Positions 15,789 to 25,477 are shown, counted from the stretch's first letter. The stretch: DNA of 64,000 nucleotides from Lachnospiraceae bacterium (GCA_017442865.1 JAFRXK010000043.1:21996-85995); one strand, 5' to 3'. Translations and numbers: made by a program. Notes: generated by a model from the letters alone, not told the origin.

Positions 15789-16547
15789 ATGTTTAATTTA
15801 AAAGGAAGAGTTGCAGTTATTACAGGCGCATCAAGCGGTCTTGGAAAGCAGATGAGTATAGCGTTTGCAAAGCAGGGCGCAGACCTTGTGCTTCTTGCAA
15901 GAAGATATGAGAGACTTGTTGAGCTTAAGGAAGAGCTTGAGAAGGCCGGCGTCAGGGTTTTGGCATTAAAGTGTGACGTTACATCTACAGAGGATATAGA
16001 CAATGCGGCAAAGCTTGCAGAAGAGACATTTGGCAAGGTTGATATTCTGGTTAACTGCGCAGGCTCAAGCAAGGATGCAGGTATTCTATCGATGACTGAT
16101 GATGAGTGGGATTTCACAATTTCTACAGACCAGACATCGGTATTTAAGATGACAAGAGCCTTCGGAAATATTATGAAGAAGAACAATTACGGAAGAATTA
16201 TAAATATTTCTTCAATGTACGGACTTGTGGGCAATACTGCAATGGGTACGGTTGCATACCATTCATCAAAGGGCGGCGTTATAAACTTTACAAGAGCGGT
16301 CGCTGCTGAGCTTGCCAAGTTCGGTATTACGTGTAATTGTATCTGCCCGGGATATTTTGAGACAGAGCTTACAAAGGCAGTGCTCGATACTCCTGAATTT
16401 ACCGCATATATGCAGAACACAGTCCCGATGGGAAGATACGGCGTAGAGGGCGAGCTCAATGCCGGAGCAATCTTCCTTGCAAGCGATGAAGCATCTTATG
16501 TAACAGGCGTTATTCTTCCGATAGACGGAGGTTATACCTGTGTATAA
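15789..16547 (+). CDS. SDR-family NAD(P)-dependent oxidoreductase
   Basis: This 252-residue classical short-chain dehydrogenase has the nucleotide loop TGASSGLGKQM (about residues 12-22), the NCAGSS stretch, catalytic Ser in NISSMYG, and Tyr/Lys in YHSSKGG. It ends PIDGGYTCV as many gluconate 5-dehydrogenase-like SDRs do. The substrate is probably a sugar acid or polyol, but this is inference. The start is ATG 15789, preceded by GGAGAG; the open frame extends further upstream without a ribosome site. A terminator follows. Confidence 0.88.
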   Translation: MFNLKGRVAVITGASSGLGKQMSIAFAKQGADLVLLARRYERLVELKEELEKAGVRVLALKCDVTSTEDIDNAAKLAEETFGKVDILVNCAGSSKDAGILSMTDDEWDFTISTDQTSVFKMTRAFGNIMKKNNYGRIINISSMYGLVGNTAMGTVAYHSSKGGVINFTRAVAAELAKFGITCNCICPGYFETELTKAVLDTPEFTAYMQNTVPMGRYGVEGELNAGAIFLASDEASYVTGVILPIDGGYTCV

Positions 16548-16601
16548 GATTTTAAGCGCCATCAGGGCGTCTTAAAAAAATAACAAATAATGATATTAAT
16601 T

Positions 16602-16635
16602 CTGCCATCAGATGAGAGCTGGTGGCAGTTTTTTT
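16602..16635 (+). terminator. Rho-independent terminator after SDR gene
   Basis: CTGCCATCAG (16602-16611) pairs with CTGGTGGCAG (16619-16628), followed by seven T. With the next promoter it accounts for most of the 320-base gap between the SDR and corA. Confidence 0.85.
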
Positions 16636-16730
16636 GGCTTGCAGGGAGCATTGCTTGTGCTGTTGCATAAGTTTTTTTAGTATTTACTCAAGTATTTTGC
16701 TATTTAAGTGTGCATAAAGCGTTCTTTTCG

Positions 16731-16759
16731 TTGCTAAATTTGACCATAGGTATTATAAT
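16731..16759 (+). promoter_or_regulatory. Sigma-A promoter of corA
   Basis: TTGCTA (16731-16736), a 17-base spacer and TATAAT (16754-16759), about 110 bases before the corA start. Confidence 0.65.
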
Positions 16760-16867
16760 GGATATAATGAGCAGAGGTATTGCCTTGAAATTAAGCCTGC
16801 TAAAACAGGATGGCAGACTTGTATGAGAATGATAAAATTTAAATTCTTCAGATAGAGAGGTGCAGTT

Positions 16868-17809
16868 ATGGTTAATATATTCCGGACGGACAATGGAAAA
16901 ACACACAAGCTTGAAGAGATAGTTGATGGGGCGTGGATTGAGATGTCTGCACCGACGACGGAAGAGATTCAGCACATTGTATCATCACTCAATCTGGAGA
17001 AGGATGACGTTATGGCTGCGATTGACCCGGAAGAAAAGATTCGTGTTGAGGTGGATGATGAGTATACACTTATCCTTGTGGATATTCCGGCAAAGGAGAT
17101 TCGTCACAATGTTGACAGCTACACCACTATTCCTCTCGGTATTATTTTAACGGAGCACAATATAGTTACAATATGTTCAGAGGAGACGCCTATTCTCAAT
17201 TATTTTCATGACAGCCGCATCCGCGACTTTTCAACTAAGAAAAAGCTCAGGTTCGTATATCAGATTATGCTGAGGACAGCGATGTTTTACCAGCAGGTCT
17301 TAACCGTTATTGACAAAACGCGTACAGAATTTGAAGAGAGTATAGAGAGAATCACTGATGAGCAGGACCTTGTAAATTTGCACGAGCTTGAGTCCACGCT
17401 TGTTTATTTTGCGACCTCATTACGGGGCAATGGCAATGTGTTAAACAGGCTGACCCGTTACGGACGCCTGCAGCAGTATCCTGAGGACAGGGAGCTTTTA
17501 GATGATGTCATAGTCGAAAACCAGCAGGCTATAGAGATGACGCAGATATACAGGGATATCATTGATGGTACAAGCGACCTTATGTCGTCAATTCTGGATT
17601 TGAGACTGAACAAGGTCATGAAGAGACTTACATCAGTTACGCTTATTTTGTCAATTCCGACGGTGATTTCAGGTCTTTACGGAATGAACGTTGATACGCA
17701 GTGGATGCCGCTCGCGCATACGATTCACGGCTTCGGAATTATTTGCCTGATAACGCTGATTATATGTATATTCCTCATGCTTTATTTAAGAAAAAAGAAG
17801 ATGTTATAA
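16868..17809 (+). CDS. corA: CorA-family magnesium transporter
   Basis: This 313-residue protein has a long soluble N-terminal domain and two membrane helices at the C-terminus (about residues 255-275 and 285-307). Between them lies the signature YGMN (GLYGMNVDTQW), which forms the selectivity entrance of CorA channels. A pentamer moving Mg2+ or related divalent ions is expected. GAGAGG precedes the ATG. It is a single gene between a terminator and the polysaccharide locus. Confidence 0.92.
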   Translation: MVNIFRTDNGKTHKLEEIVDGAWIEMSAPTTEEIQHIVSSLNLEKDDVMAAIDPEEKIRVEVDDEYTLILVDIPAKEIRHNVDSYTTIPLGIILTEHNIVTICSEETPILNYFHDSRIRDFSTKKKLRFVYQIMLRTAMFYQQVLTVIDKTRTEFEESIERITDEQDLVNLHELESTLVYFATSLRGNGNVLNRLTRYGRLQQYPEDRELLDDVIVENQQAIEMTQIYRDIIDGTSDLMSSILDLRLNKVMKRLTSVTLILSIPTVISGLYGMNVDTQWMPLAHTIHGFGIICLITLIICIFLMLYLRKKKML

Positions 17810-17873
17810 TGGATGCAAAATACTTTTATTAAAATACAATAAAGCAGACATATTGCAGAATGGAGATTTTTAT

Positions 17874-18980
17874 ATGTCATCAGAAAATAAAAAAATACTT
17901 GTCACACGTTCATCCATGCCGGATTTTGAAGAATACATGGAAGAGATAAGACCGTTGTGGGAGAGCGCGTGGCTGACAAATATGGGACCGCTCCATGAAA
18001 GACTGAGAGCGGAGCTTATGGATTATCTTAAGGTTGACGGTATTGCGCTGTTTACAAATGGTCATATGGCGCTTGAGATGGCACTTGACGCAATGCAGCT
18101 TTCGGGCGAGGTTATTACGACGCCGTTTACCTTTGCTTCAACAACACATGCTATAGTAAGAAACGGGCTGACGCCTGTTTTCTGCGACATAGAGCCGGAC
18201 AATTATACGATAGATGCAGATAAGATAGAGGCGCTTATTACTGAGAAAACAAGTGCTATTGTTCCGGTGCATGTCTATGGAAAGGTGTGCGATGTTGAGA
18301 AGATTGAGGCGATTGCAAAAAAGCACAATCTTAAGGTCATATATGATGCGGCGCATGCCTTTGGAGTAAAATTTAAGGGCAGAGGCATCGGAAGCTTTGG
18401 AGATGCATCAATGTTCAGCTTCCATGCTACAAAGGTGTTTAATACAATCGAGGGCGGAGCAGTCTGCTACAGCGACAGTGATTTTGAAAAGACGCTTAAT
18501 TTTCTTAAGAATTTCGGAATTACCGATAAGGAGAATGTGGACTTTGTCGGCGGCAATGCAAAGATGAATGAATTCCAGGCGGCTATGGGTATATGCAATC
18601 TTAAGCATATTGAACGAGAGATTGGCAAGCGCAAAAAGGTTGTGGAAAGATATTTGGAGAGACTTGAGGATAAAGAGGGACTTATAGTTTCGGGGGTTCA
18701 GGATGGTGTTGAAAGCAACTATGCTTATTTTCCTATGGTGCTTGACAATTATAAGATTTCAAGAAATGATTTATATGATTATCTTGCAGGACACAATATT
18801 TTTGCCAGAAAGTATTTTTATCCTTTGATTACGGATTACAACTGTTACCGTGAGAGATTTGCGGACTGCAGGCTGCCGGTTGCAAGGCGTATCGCCGACA
18901 ATGTGCTTACGCTGCCATGTTATGCGGATCTTCCGCTTGAGACGGTTGATAAAATCTGCGATCTGATTTTGAATGTGTAA
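17874..18980 (+). CDS. DegT/DnrJ/EryC1/StrS sugar aminotransferase
   Basis: This 368-residue PLP enzyme transfers an amino group to a nucleotide-linked keto-sugar. The lysine binding PLP lies in SFHATKVFN, and TTPFTFASTTHA near residues 80-92 and DAAHAFGVK are typical. GGAG precedes ATG 17874 by 8 bases; the earlier in-frame ATG at 17853 has no such site. It opens the polysaccharide locus and would supply an amino sugar. The last 36 bases, coding for VDKICDLILNV and the stop, are repeated 69 bases downstream. Confidence 0.88.
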   Translation: MSSENKKILVTRSSMPDFEEYMEEIRPLWESAWLTNMGPLHERLRAELMDYLKVDGIALFTNGHMALEMALDAMQLSGEVITTPFTFASTTHAIVRNGLTPVFCDIEPDNYTIDADKIEALITEKTSAIVPVHVYGKVCDVEKIEAIAKKHNLKVIYDAAHAFGVKFKGRGIGSFGDASMFSFHATKVFNTIEGGAVCYSDSDFEKTLNFLKNFGITDKENVDFVGGNAKMNEFQAAMGICNLKHIEREIGKRKKVVERYLERLEDKEGLIVSGVQDGVESNYAYFPMVLDNYKISRNDLYDYLAGHNIFARKYFYPLITDYNCYRERFADCRLPVARRIADNVLTLPCYADLPLETVDKICDLILNV

Positions 18981-19049
18981 GCGTTTACCGGTATCGGAGG
19001 TTTCAACCGGTACGTTGATAAAATCTGCGACCTGATTTTGAATGTATAG
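18945..19049. repeat. Repeated 3' end of the aminotransferase gene
   Basis: Copies at 18945-18980 and 19014-19049 match at 33 of 36 bases. Both encode VDKICDLILNV plus a stop. The differences are GAT/GAC, GTG/GTA (both synonymous) and TAA/TAG. The second copy lies before the next gene. Confidence 0.9.
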
Positions 19050-19104
19050 GCTTATAAAAATAATCGACGTTATATTTGAAAAGGCGTCGGATAGGAGTAG
19101 TATT

Positions 19105-20079
19105 TTGGTACATGATGAAAACAGACCTCTGGTTAGCATATGCTGCATTACATATAACCATGAGGAGTATATTGCGAAAACCATTGACAGTTTTCTAATG
19201 CAGAAAACAGATTTTGATTTTGAAATACTGATACATGATGATGCGTCAACCGACAGGACAGGCGAGATTATCAGAGAGTATGCGGATAAATATCCGGATA
19301 TCATTTTTCCTATTATTCAGGAGAAAAATCAGTATTCACAGGGCATTACGAATATAAGCGGCGCTTTTAATTTCCCGAGGGCAAGAGGAAAGTATATATG
19401 CATGTGCGAGGGCGACGATTACTGGACAGACCCTGACAAGCTTGCGATTCAGGCAGACTATATGGAAAGGCACCCGGATTGCACGCTGTGCTTTCACAGT
19501 GCGGCGATAGAGGTCACTGACGGTTCAATTACAGACGGCAGGATGAGGCCCTATAAGGAGGACAGGAAGGTATCCTCAGAGGAGATTATTGATAAACCGT
19601 ATGGCTATCCGATGGCGTCCATGATGTTTCCAACGGAATATGTAAGGGAGCTTCCGGATTATTATGTGAACTGTCCGATTGGCGATATACCGCTTCAGCT
19701 TATGCTGGCTGCCGGCGGCTACGGGTATTATTTTGACAGGGACATGTCGGTATACCGCATAGGCAGCAGCGTATCATGGTCCGTGCAGATGAGGCAGGGC
19801 GATTATGAGGCAAAGCAGGACAGATATTTTAATCAGATGAAGGCAACATATGAGGAGTTTGATAAGGAGACCTTCGGTATGTTCCATGATGCAGTGGAAA
19901 GTGCCATTAAGAGAATTTATTTTCTGACAAGGGTAAACACTAAGAAATTTGACGAGATTAAAAAGAAGGAATACAGAAGATACTATAAGGAATTGAATTT
20001 AAGGACGAGATTTTTCTTGAAATTAGAGATGCTTTTCCCGGGGGTGTTTGCATGGCTGCAAAGGCTGGTACACAGATAG
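19105..20079 (+). CDS. GT2 glycosyltransferase
   Basis: This GT-A-fold family 2 enzyme of 324 residues begins ICCITYNHEEYI and has HDDASTDRTGE and the metal-binding region CEGDDYWTDPDK. It acts at the cytoplasmic membrane on a nucleotide sugar. I chose TTG 19105 because AGGAG lies about 7 bases upstream. The ATG at 19042 falls inside the repeated tail of the aminotransferase and would add 21 residues unlike the family. The sugar and linkage are unknown. Confidence 0.85.
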   Translation: MVHDENRPLVSICCITYNHEEYIAKTIDSFLMQKTDFDFEILIHDDASTDRTGEIIREYADKYPDIIFPIIQEKNQYSQGITNISGAFNFPRARGKYICMCEGDDYWTDPDKLAIQADYMERHPDCTLCFHSAAIEVTDGSITDGRMRPYKEDRKVSSEEIIDKPYGYPMASMMFPTEYVRELPDYYVNCPIGDIPLQLMLAAGGYGYYFDRDMSVYRIGSSVSWSVQMRQGDYEAKQDRYFNQMKATYEEFDKETFGMFHDAVESAIKRIYFLTRVNTKKFDEIKKKEYRRYYKELNLRTRFFLKLEMLFPGVFAWLQRLVHR

Positions 20080-20099
20080 ATAAAGTGAGGTAAGCAAGG

Positions 20100-21590
20100 T
20101 TGGCAGAATCAAATGCAGAATCAAATATAAAAAATAAAGTTTTAAGTGGTTTGTTCTGGAAAATTATGGAGAATGGCGGCACGCAGGGAATACAGTTTGT
20201 TGTATCACTTGTGCTTGCGCATTTGCTGACACCTGATGAGCATGGAGTATTAACCTATGTAATTGTATTTATAACAATTGCAAATGTATTTATCCAGAGT
20301 GGCTTTAACACATCTCTTATTCAGAAGAAAAATTCAGACGAGCTGGATTTTTCAACGGTATTTTATATAGGACTCGCAATTGCGGCAATTATGTATATCA
20401 TATTATTTGCAGCGGCTCCTTTTATTTCGTGGGTTTTAAGAGATACCATAGATTTACCGGACAAATCAATTCTGGTTAAGGTTATAAGGGTTATATCAAT
20501 TGTTTTGTTTTTTGGAGCAGTTACATCTGTGCAGAATGCAGTAGTTGCAAAGAAAATGGAGTTTAAGGGATTGTTCTTTGCAACATTGACAGCAGTTATT
20601 GCTTCAGGCGTGATAAGTATAGCTATGGCATACAAGGGCATGGGAGTCTGGGCGATGGTTGGTCAGCAGATTTCCTATTATGTATGTCTTATGCTTGTAT
20701 TGTTTAAAACAGTAAGCTGGAGACCAAAGCTGATTTTTTCAATTCAAAGAGCGAAGACTCTGTTCTCGTTTGGCTGGAAGCTTTTGTGTTCATCGCTTAT
20801 TGATACAATTTATAATAGTATATATCCGCTTGTGATTGGTTATGTTTATGGAAGCAGTGCACTCGCGGCTCAGTATACAAAGGGCGACCAATTCCCGAAG
20901 CTTATTACAAATAATCTTGGTATAGCGATTCAGTCAGTTATGCTTCCGGCATTTTCGGCAAATCAGAATGACCGCTCAAAGGTTAAATCAATGATGAGAC
21001 GCTCTATTGTAACAAGCTCATTTGTAATTCTTCCTATGATGGCAGGGCTTATTGCAGTGGCAAAGCCTATGGTGCTTGTGCTTTTAGGCGAGCAGTGGCT
21101 GCCGTGTGTGCCTTTTTTACAGCTTATGTGCATAGCTTATTCATTCTGGCCGATACACATTGCAAACCTGCAGGCTATAAACGCCGTTGGAAGAAGCGAT
21201 ATATTCTTAAAGCTGGAGATTATTAAAAAGACAATCGGTATAATCGGACTTTTAATCGGTATACGTTACAATGTATATGTTCTTGTAATAGCAAAGGCGG
21301 CGATAGATTTTGTCTGCACATTTATAAATGCGTGGCCGAACAAAAAGCTGCTCAATTACTCTATTGTAGAGCAGTGGAGAGATATACTTCCGTCGATGGC
21401 GCTTTCTATAGTAATGGGCGTGTGTGTTTACTTTGTACAGTTTGCAATAAAGGGCAATGTGCTGACGCTTTTAGTACAGCTTATTGTCGGAGCAGTGATT
21501 TATATAGGACTTGCAAAGCTGCTTAAGATGGAGAGCTTTGCGTATCTTTTGGACATTATTAAGTCGAAGCTTGTAAGAAAGCAGGCTTAA
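20100..21590 (+). CDS. Polysaccharide flippase (Wzx/TuaB-like)
   Basis: This protein of about 496 residues has some 12-14 hydrophobic helices and opens SGLFWKIMENGGTQGIQFVV. That is the hallmark start of the polysaccharide biosynthesis/MATE-like flippases that move lipid-linked oligosaccharide across the membrane. It starts at TTG 20100, 20 bases after the preceding GT2. It coexists with an ABC exporter in the same locus, so the region may make two glycans or flip an intermediate. Confidence 0.88.
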   Translation: MAESNAESNIKNKVLSGLFWKIMENGGTQGIQFVVSLVLAHLLTPDEHGVLTYVIVFITIANVFIQSGFNTSLIQKKNSDELDFSTVFYIGLAIAAIMYIILFAAAPFISWVLRDTIDLPDKSILVKVIRVISIVLFFGAVTSVQNAVVAKKMEFKGLFFATLTAVIASGVISIAMAYKGMGVWAMVGQQISYYVCLMLVLFKTVSWRPKLIFSIQRAKTLFSFGWKLLCSSLIDTIYNSIYPLVIGYVYGSSALAAQYTKGDQFPKLITNNLGIAIQSVMLPAFSANQNDRSKVKSMMRRSIVTSSFVILPMMAGLIAVAKPMVLVLLGEQWLPCVPFLQLMCIAYSFWPIHIANLQAINAVGRSDIFLKLEIIKKTIGIIGLLIGIRYNVYVLVIAKAAIDFVCTFINAWPNKKLLNYSIVEQWRDILPSMALSIVMGVCVYFVQFAIKGNVLTLLVQLIVGAVIYIGLAKLLKMESFAYLLDIIKSKLVRKQA

Positions 21591-21593
21591 TGC

Positions 21594-22547
21594 ATGGAGG
21601 AGACACAGATGTTATTTGAGTTTTCGACGCCGATACAGAAGCTTGACTGGAAGGGCTGCGATGCGAATATTTATGTAAAAAGAGATGACCTTATAGGCTT
21701 TAGCTTTGGCGGTAATAAGGTAAGAATTGCGGCGCAGTATCTTGAGGATATGAGGGCAAAGGGCTGCGACTGCATGATTGCTTACGGAAGCACCCGCTCG
21801 AACATGTGCCGTGTGGCGGCAAATATGTGCTGTGGCGAAAATATTCCGTGCTATGTGGTTACGGCGCTTTCGGAAGGCGAAGAGCTAAAAGATACCTTCA
21901 ACAGTATTATGGTTGACTGCTTCGGTGCAAGGATACGCTACTGCCGTAAGGACAATGTTGCGGGGACCATATCGGAACTTATTGAAGAATTAAAAGCTAA
22001 AGGGTACAGACCGTATTATATATTCGGCGACATTTACGGCAAGGGCAATGAAGACACCGCAGCAAGGGCTTACGAGAAGGCATATAAAGAGATTCTGGAT
22101 TTTGAAAAAGAAAGCGGCGTAAGCTTTGACGGAATATTTCTTGCGAGCGGCACCGGCATGACGCAGGGAGGTCTTATAAGAGGACAGAAGAAACACGGCG
22201 GCAATGCAAGGATAACCGGAATCTCAATTTCAAGAGAGAGAGAGCCGGGAATAAAGGCGGTGGCCGGATATGCGGCGGAGCCGGCAGAAAATATTGATTT
22301 TAATGATGAATACAGGCTGGGCGGTTATGCACAGTATGATGATGAAGTCAGACTTGTAATTAATGATATGATGAAGTATCATGGTATACCGATGGATACG
22401 ACGTATACAGGCAAGGCGTTTGCAGGCATGCTTAAGTGGCTTAAAAAATACGGCAGCTCCTATAAAAATGTGCTGTTTATTCATACAGGCGGCACACCGC
22501 TGTTCTTTGACGGAATTGATGTGTTGAAGAAACAGAAAACGCTTTGA
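21594..22547 (+). CDS. PLP enzyme, D-cysteine desulfhydrase/ACC deaminase-like
   Basis: This 317-residue fold-type II PLP enzyme has the lysine motif FGGNKVR (about residues 36-42), the preceding YVKRDDLIG and the glycine loop ASGTGMTQGG. The family includes D-cysteine desulfhydrase and ACC deaminase, but the true substrate here is unknown. It starts 4 bases after the flippase stop and is followed by an ATP-grasp gene. Placement in the glycan locus suggests amino acid chemistry for polymer decoration. That is inference only. Confidence 0.82.
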   Translation: MEETQMLFEFSTPIQKLDWKGCDANIYVKRDDLIGFSFGGNKVRIAAQYLEDMRAKGCDCMIAYGSTRSNMCRVAANMCCGENIPCYVVTALSEGEELKDTFNSIMVDCFGARIRYCRKDNVAGTISELIEELKAKGYRPYYIFGDIYGKGNEDTAARAYEKAYKEILDFEKESGVSFDGIFLASGTGMTQGGLIRGQKKHGGNARITGISISREREPGIKAVAGYAAEPAENIDFNDEYRLGGYAQYDDEVRLVINDMMKYHGIPMDTTYTGKAFAGMLKWLKKYGSSYKNVLFIHTGGTPLFFDGIDVLKKQKTL

Positions 22548-22602
22548 TATAGTATAATATATGTGAAAGATGGATAGAAGGATAGTATAAGGAGGTTTAA
22601 AA

Positions 22603-23625
22603 ATGAATATTCTTTTGACTTCAGCAGGAAGAAGAAGCTATCTGGTAAATTATTTTAAGAAGGCGCTTAATGGGGACGGAGAGGTTCACGCCGCAAACAG
22701 CAGCGGCATTTCACCTGCATTTATTTATGCGGATAAGACAGTTGTCACCCCGATAATATACAGCGACGAATATATACCGTTTCTTAAGAAATATTGTGTA
22801 GAGAATAAGATAGATGCGATAATATCGCTTTTTGATATAGACCTTCCGGTGCTTGCGGCTAACCGCGAGGAGTTTGCGAAAATAGGCGTTAATGTTATTG
22901 TTGCCGATAAGGACAAGGTGGAGATTTGCAATGATAAGTGGAAGACATTTCTCTTTCTTAAGGAGAATGGCTTTAACGCACCGGAGACATTTATCAGTCT
23001 TGAGGAAGCAAGGAGTGCAATAAAGAACGGAAGGCTTAAATTCCCTGTGATGGTGAAGCCACGCTGGGGCATGGGTTCAATTGCTATTTATGAAGCTGAG
23101 AATGAACAGGAGCTTGATGTTTTCTATAATAAAACTCATAGAAATATACTAAAGAGCTACCTTAAGTATGAGTCAAAGCAGGACGACGATGCCTGTGTGC
23201 TCATTCAGGAGAAGCTTGACGGACAGGAATACGGCATGGATGTTATAAACGACCTGGACGGCGATTACAGGCATACCGTTGTTAAGATGAAGTATGCGAT
23301 GCGCTCAGGCGAGACGGACAGTGCGATTACAGTTGATAATAAGGAGCTTAGAGATATAGGCGGACGCCTTTCAGCGCTTTTAAAGCACAGAGGCAATCTG
23401 GACGTGGATGTTATCATAAGAGACGGTGTACCATATGTGCTTGAGATGAATGCACGCTTTGGCGGCGGATATCCGTTCAGCCATATGGCAGGAGTGAATC
23501 TGCCGCAGGCGATAGTAAACTGGCTTGATGGCAGGTTTGTGCCGGATTATCTGCTTATTGAGGAGACGGGCGTGTTCTCACATAAGGATATAGAAATTAT
23601 AAGAATGGAAGCGCCGGCAAAATAA
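22603..23625 (+). CDS. ATP-grasp ligase (CarB-like)
   Basis: This 340-residue protein starts with a Rossmann-like domain (ILLTSAGRRSYLVNYF) and then an ATP-grasp fold. It has FPVMVKPRWGMGS (ATP-binding strand-loop, about residues 147-159), QEKLDGQEYGMDV, and the metal-binding EMNARFGGGYP near residue 285. Such enzymes form an acyl-phosphate and join a carboxylate to an amine or thiol. An ideal AAGGAGG precedes the ATG. With the PLP enzyme upstream it may add an amino acid to a sugar or peptide. The substrate is unknown. Confidence 0.85.
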   Translation: MNILLTSAGRRSYLVNYFKKALNGDGEVHAANSSGISPAFIYADKTVVTPIIYSDEYIPFLKKYCVENKIDAIISLFDIDLPVLAANREEFAKIGVNVIVADKDKVEICNDKWKTFLFLKENGFNAPETFISLEEARSAIKNGRLKFPVMVKPRWGMGSIAIYEAENEQELDVFYNKTHRNILKSYLKYESKQDDDACVLIQEKLDGQEYGMDVINDLDGDYRHTVVKMKYAMRSGETDSAITVDNKELRDIGGRLSALLKHRGNLDVDVIIRDGVPYVLEMNARFGGGYPFSHMAGVNLPQAIVNWLDGRFVPDYLLIEETGVFSHKDIEIIRMEAPAK

Positions 23626-23638
23626 TAGGAGATTTATA

Positions 23639-24580
23639 ATGATTGATAATAATTATTCGGTTGATGTTATTATACCGGTATACAATCCGGATGCAGAGTT
23701 CAGAAAAGTAATTGAACTGCTGAAAATACAGACATATCCGATAAATAAGATTATTATTATGAATACGGAGGAGCGTTACTGGAACCCGATGCTGGAGCGA
23801 GATAATTCTGTGCTGGAGGTTCACCATGTCACGAAGGCGGAGTTTGACCACGGAGCAACCAGAAGTGAAGGTGCGTCCTATTCATCGGCGGATATAATTG
23901 TATTTATGACGCAGGATGCACTTCCTGATAATAATTATCTTATAGAAGAACTGATAAAACCATTTGAGCCGGGCTTTAAAACAGATGTGCCCGTTGCAGC
24001 CTCTTATGCAAGGCAGCTTCCAAATGAAGAATGCGGCGTTATAGAGAGATATACAAGAAGCTTTAATTATCCGGAAGCCTCTGTCGTAAAGTCGGCAAAG
24101 GATGTTGAAAAACTGGGCATAAAGACATTTTTCTGTTCAAATGTGTGTGCGGCTTATAAAAAAGAATATTTTGATAAGCTCGGCGGTTTTATAAAGAAAA
24201 CTATTTTTAATGAAGACATGATATTTGCGGGACATGCGGTGAAGGCGGGCTATGCGATAGCCTATCAGGCAGATGCCAGGGTGATTCATTCACATAATTA
24301 CACCTGTATGCAGCAGCTTCACAGGAATTTTGACCTTGCGGTGTCACAGGCGGACAACCCTGATGTGTTTAAGGACGTGCCGTCGGAGTCTGAGGGCATA
24401 AAGCTGGTGAAGCAGACGGCAAAATATCTTTTTAAGATAAAAAAGCCGTGGCTGGTATTTGAGCTGGTGTTTAAGAGTGGTTTTAAATATCTCGGATATC
24501 TTTTGGGCAAGAGATATAAAAAGCTGCCAAAGAAAATGGTGCTTGCATGCACGATGAATAAGGAGTATTGGAAGAGATGA
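23639..24580 (+). CDS. GT2 glycosyltransferase (rhamnosyltransferase-like)
   Basis: This 313-residue family 2 enzyme begins VDVIIPVYNPDAEF and has the acceptor/catalytic region NEDMIFAGHAVKAG. TRSEGASYSSADIIVFMTQD, with TQD at the DXD position, resembles rhamnosyltransferases. AGGAG precedes the ATG. It overlaps the next gene by four bases (ATGA), so the two are coupled. With rfbC in the locus, dTDP-rhamnose is a reasonable donor, but unproven. Confidence 0.85.
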   Translation: MIDNNYSVDVIIPVYNPDAEFRKVIELLKIQTYPINKIIIMNTEERYWNPMLERDNSVLEVHHVTKAEFDHGATRSEGASYSSADIIVFMTQDALPDNNYLIEELIKPFEPGFKTDVPVAASYARQLPNEECGVIERYTRSFNYPEASVVKSAKDVEKLGIKTFFCSNVCAAYKKEYFDKLGGFIKKTIFNEDMIFAGHAVKAGYAIAYQADARVIHSHNYTCMQQLHRNFDLAVSQADNPDVFKDVPSESEGIKLVKQTAKYLFKIKKPWLVFELVFKSGFKYLGYLLGKRYKKLPKKMVLACTMNKEYWKR

Positions 24581-25419
24581 CGCCGAGACTTAGCGTATGC
24601 ATCCCTGCATACAACAATTCACCATATATAAAAGATACGATAGAGGCTGTATTAAAGCAGGACGTTGAGGATTTTGAGCTTGTTATAGTGGATGACTGTT
24701 CAAAGGACGATACGGTAAACATTATTGAGAGCATAAATGACCCGAGAATAAGACTGATTAGAAATGAAAAGAATCTTGGCATGACAGGCAACTGGAACAA
24801 GTGCATATCGAGCGCAGAGGGCGAATTTGTAAAGCTTCTTTGTGCAGATGATATTCTTTATGAGGGAAGCTTAAGGAAGGAGCTTCAGGCACTTAAGGAC
24901 AACCCTGAGGTTAATCTTGTAATGAGCGATACGCTTCTTATAGACATGGACGGCAAAAAGGTCGGTTCATTCAAGCGCTGGCATGTAAAGGGAGCTATGG
25001 ACGGTAAAAAGCTTGCTAAAATTTCGCTGCTTTTTAATAATTTTTTCGGTGCGCCATGCAACAATATGTTCAGAAAAGAGGCTGCCTTAAAGGTCGGCGG
25101 ATTTGATAAGAGATTTAATTATATACTTGATTTTGATTTCTGGGTGAGCCTTGCGTGCCTTGGCAAGGTATATATCATTCATGAGCCGTTAAACGGCTTT
25201 AGAATCCGCAGCGATTCAAATACCGGAGACGTGATGGGAAGCGGAAAGAAGGGTGATGTGTATCTGGCAGAGCATGAGGCTCTGGTAAGAAAGCATGCTT
25301 CAAACGGCAACGTGCATATCGGAAGGTTCGGAATTGCCTTCAGCGTCTGGTTCAGGAAGGTAAGAAGCAGGCTGATACATATCTACCTCGGCATAGTAAA
25401 CAAAAGAAAAAATAAATAA
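24577..25419 (+). CDS. GT2 glycosyltransferase
   Basis: This 280-residue family 2 enzyme starts LSVCIPAYNNSPYIKDTIEA and continues VDDCSKDDT, LCADDILYEGS (DXD site) and LDFDFWVSLA. The start is ATG 24577, overlapping the upstream stop; AAGGAG at 24560-24565 sits 11 bases before it, whereas the TTG at 24568 is too close. The basic C-terminus probably lies on the membrane. Donor and acceptor are unknown. Confidence 0.86.
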   Translation: MTPRLSVCIPAYNNSPYIKDTIEAVLKQDVEDFELVIVDDCSKDDTVNIIESINDPRIRLIRNEKNLGMTGNWNKCISSAEGEFVKLLCADDILYEGSLRKELQALKDNPEVNLVMSDTLLIDMDGKKVGSFKRWHVKGAMDGKKLAKISLLFNNFFGAPCNNMFRKEAALKVGGFDKRFNYILDFDFWVSLACLGKVYIIHEPLNGFRIRSDSNTGDVMGSGKKGDVYLAEHEALVRKHASNGNVHIGRFGIAFSVWFRKVRSRLIHIYLGIVNKRKNK

Positions 25420-25477
25420 GTTATCCGGCTTGTTACGGATATCATTATAATAAATAACACGGCAATGGAGGAATGCT

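Noticed and set aside
19042..19104. ATG 19042 as start of the GT2 gene
   Set aside because: It lies in the repeated aminotransferase tail, has no ribosome site, and adds residues unlike the family. TTG 19105 has AGGAG at good spacing.
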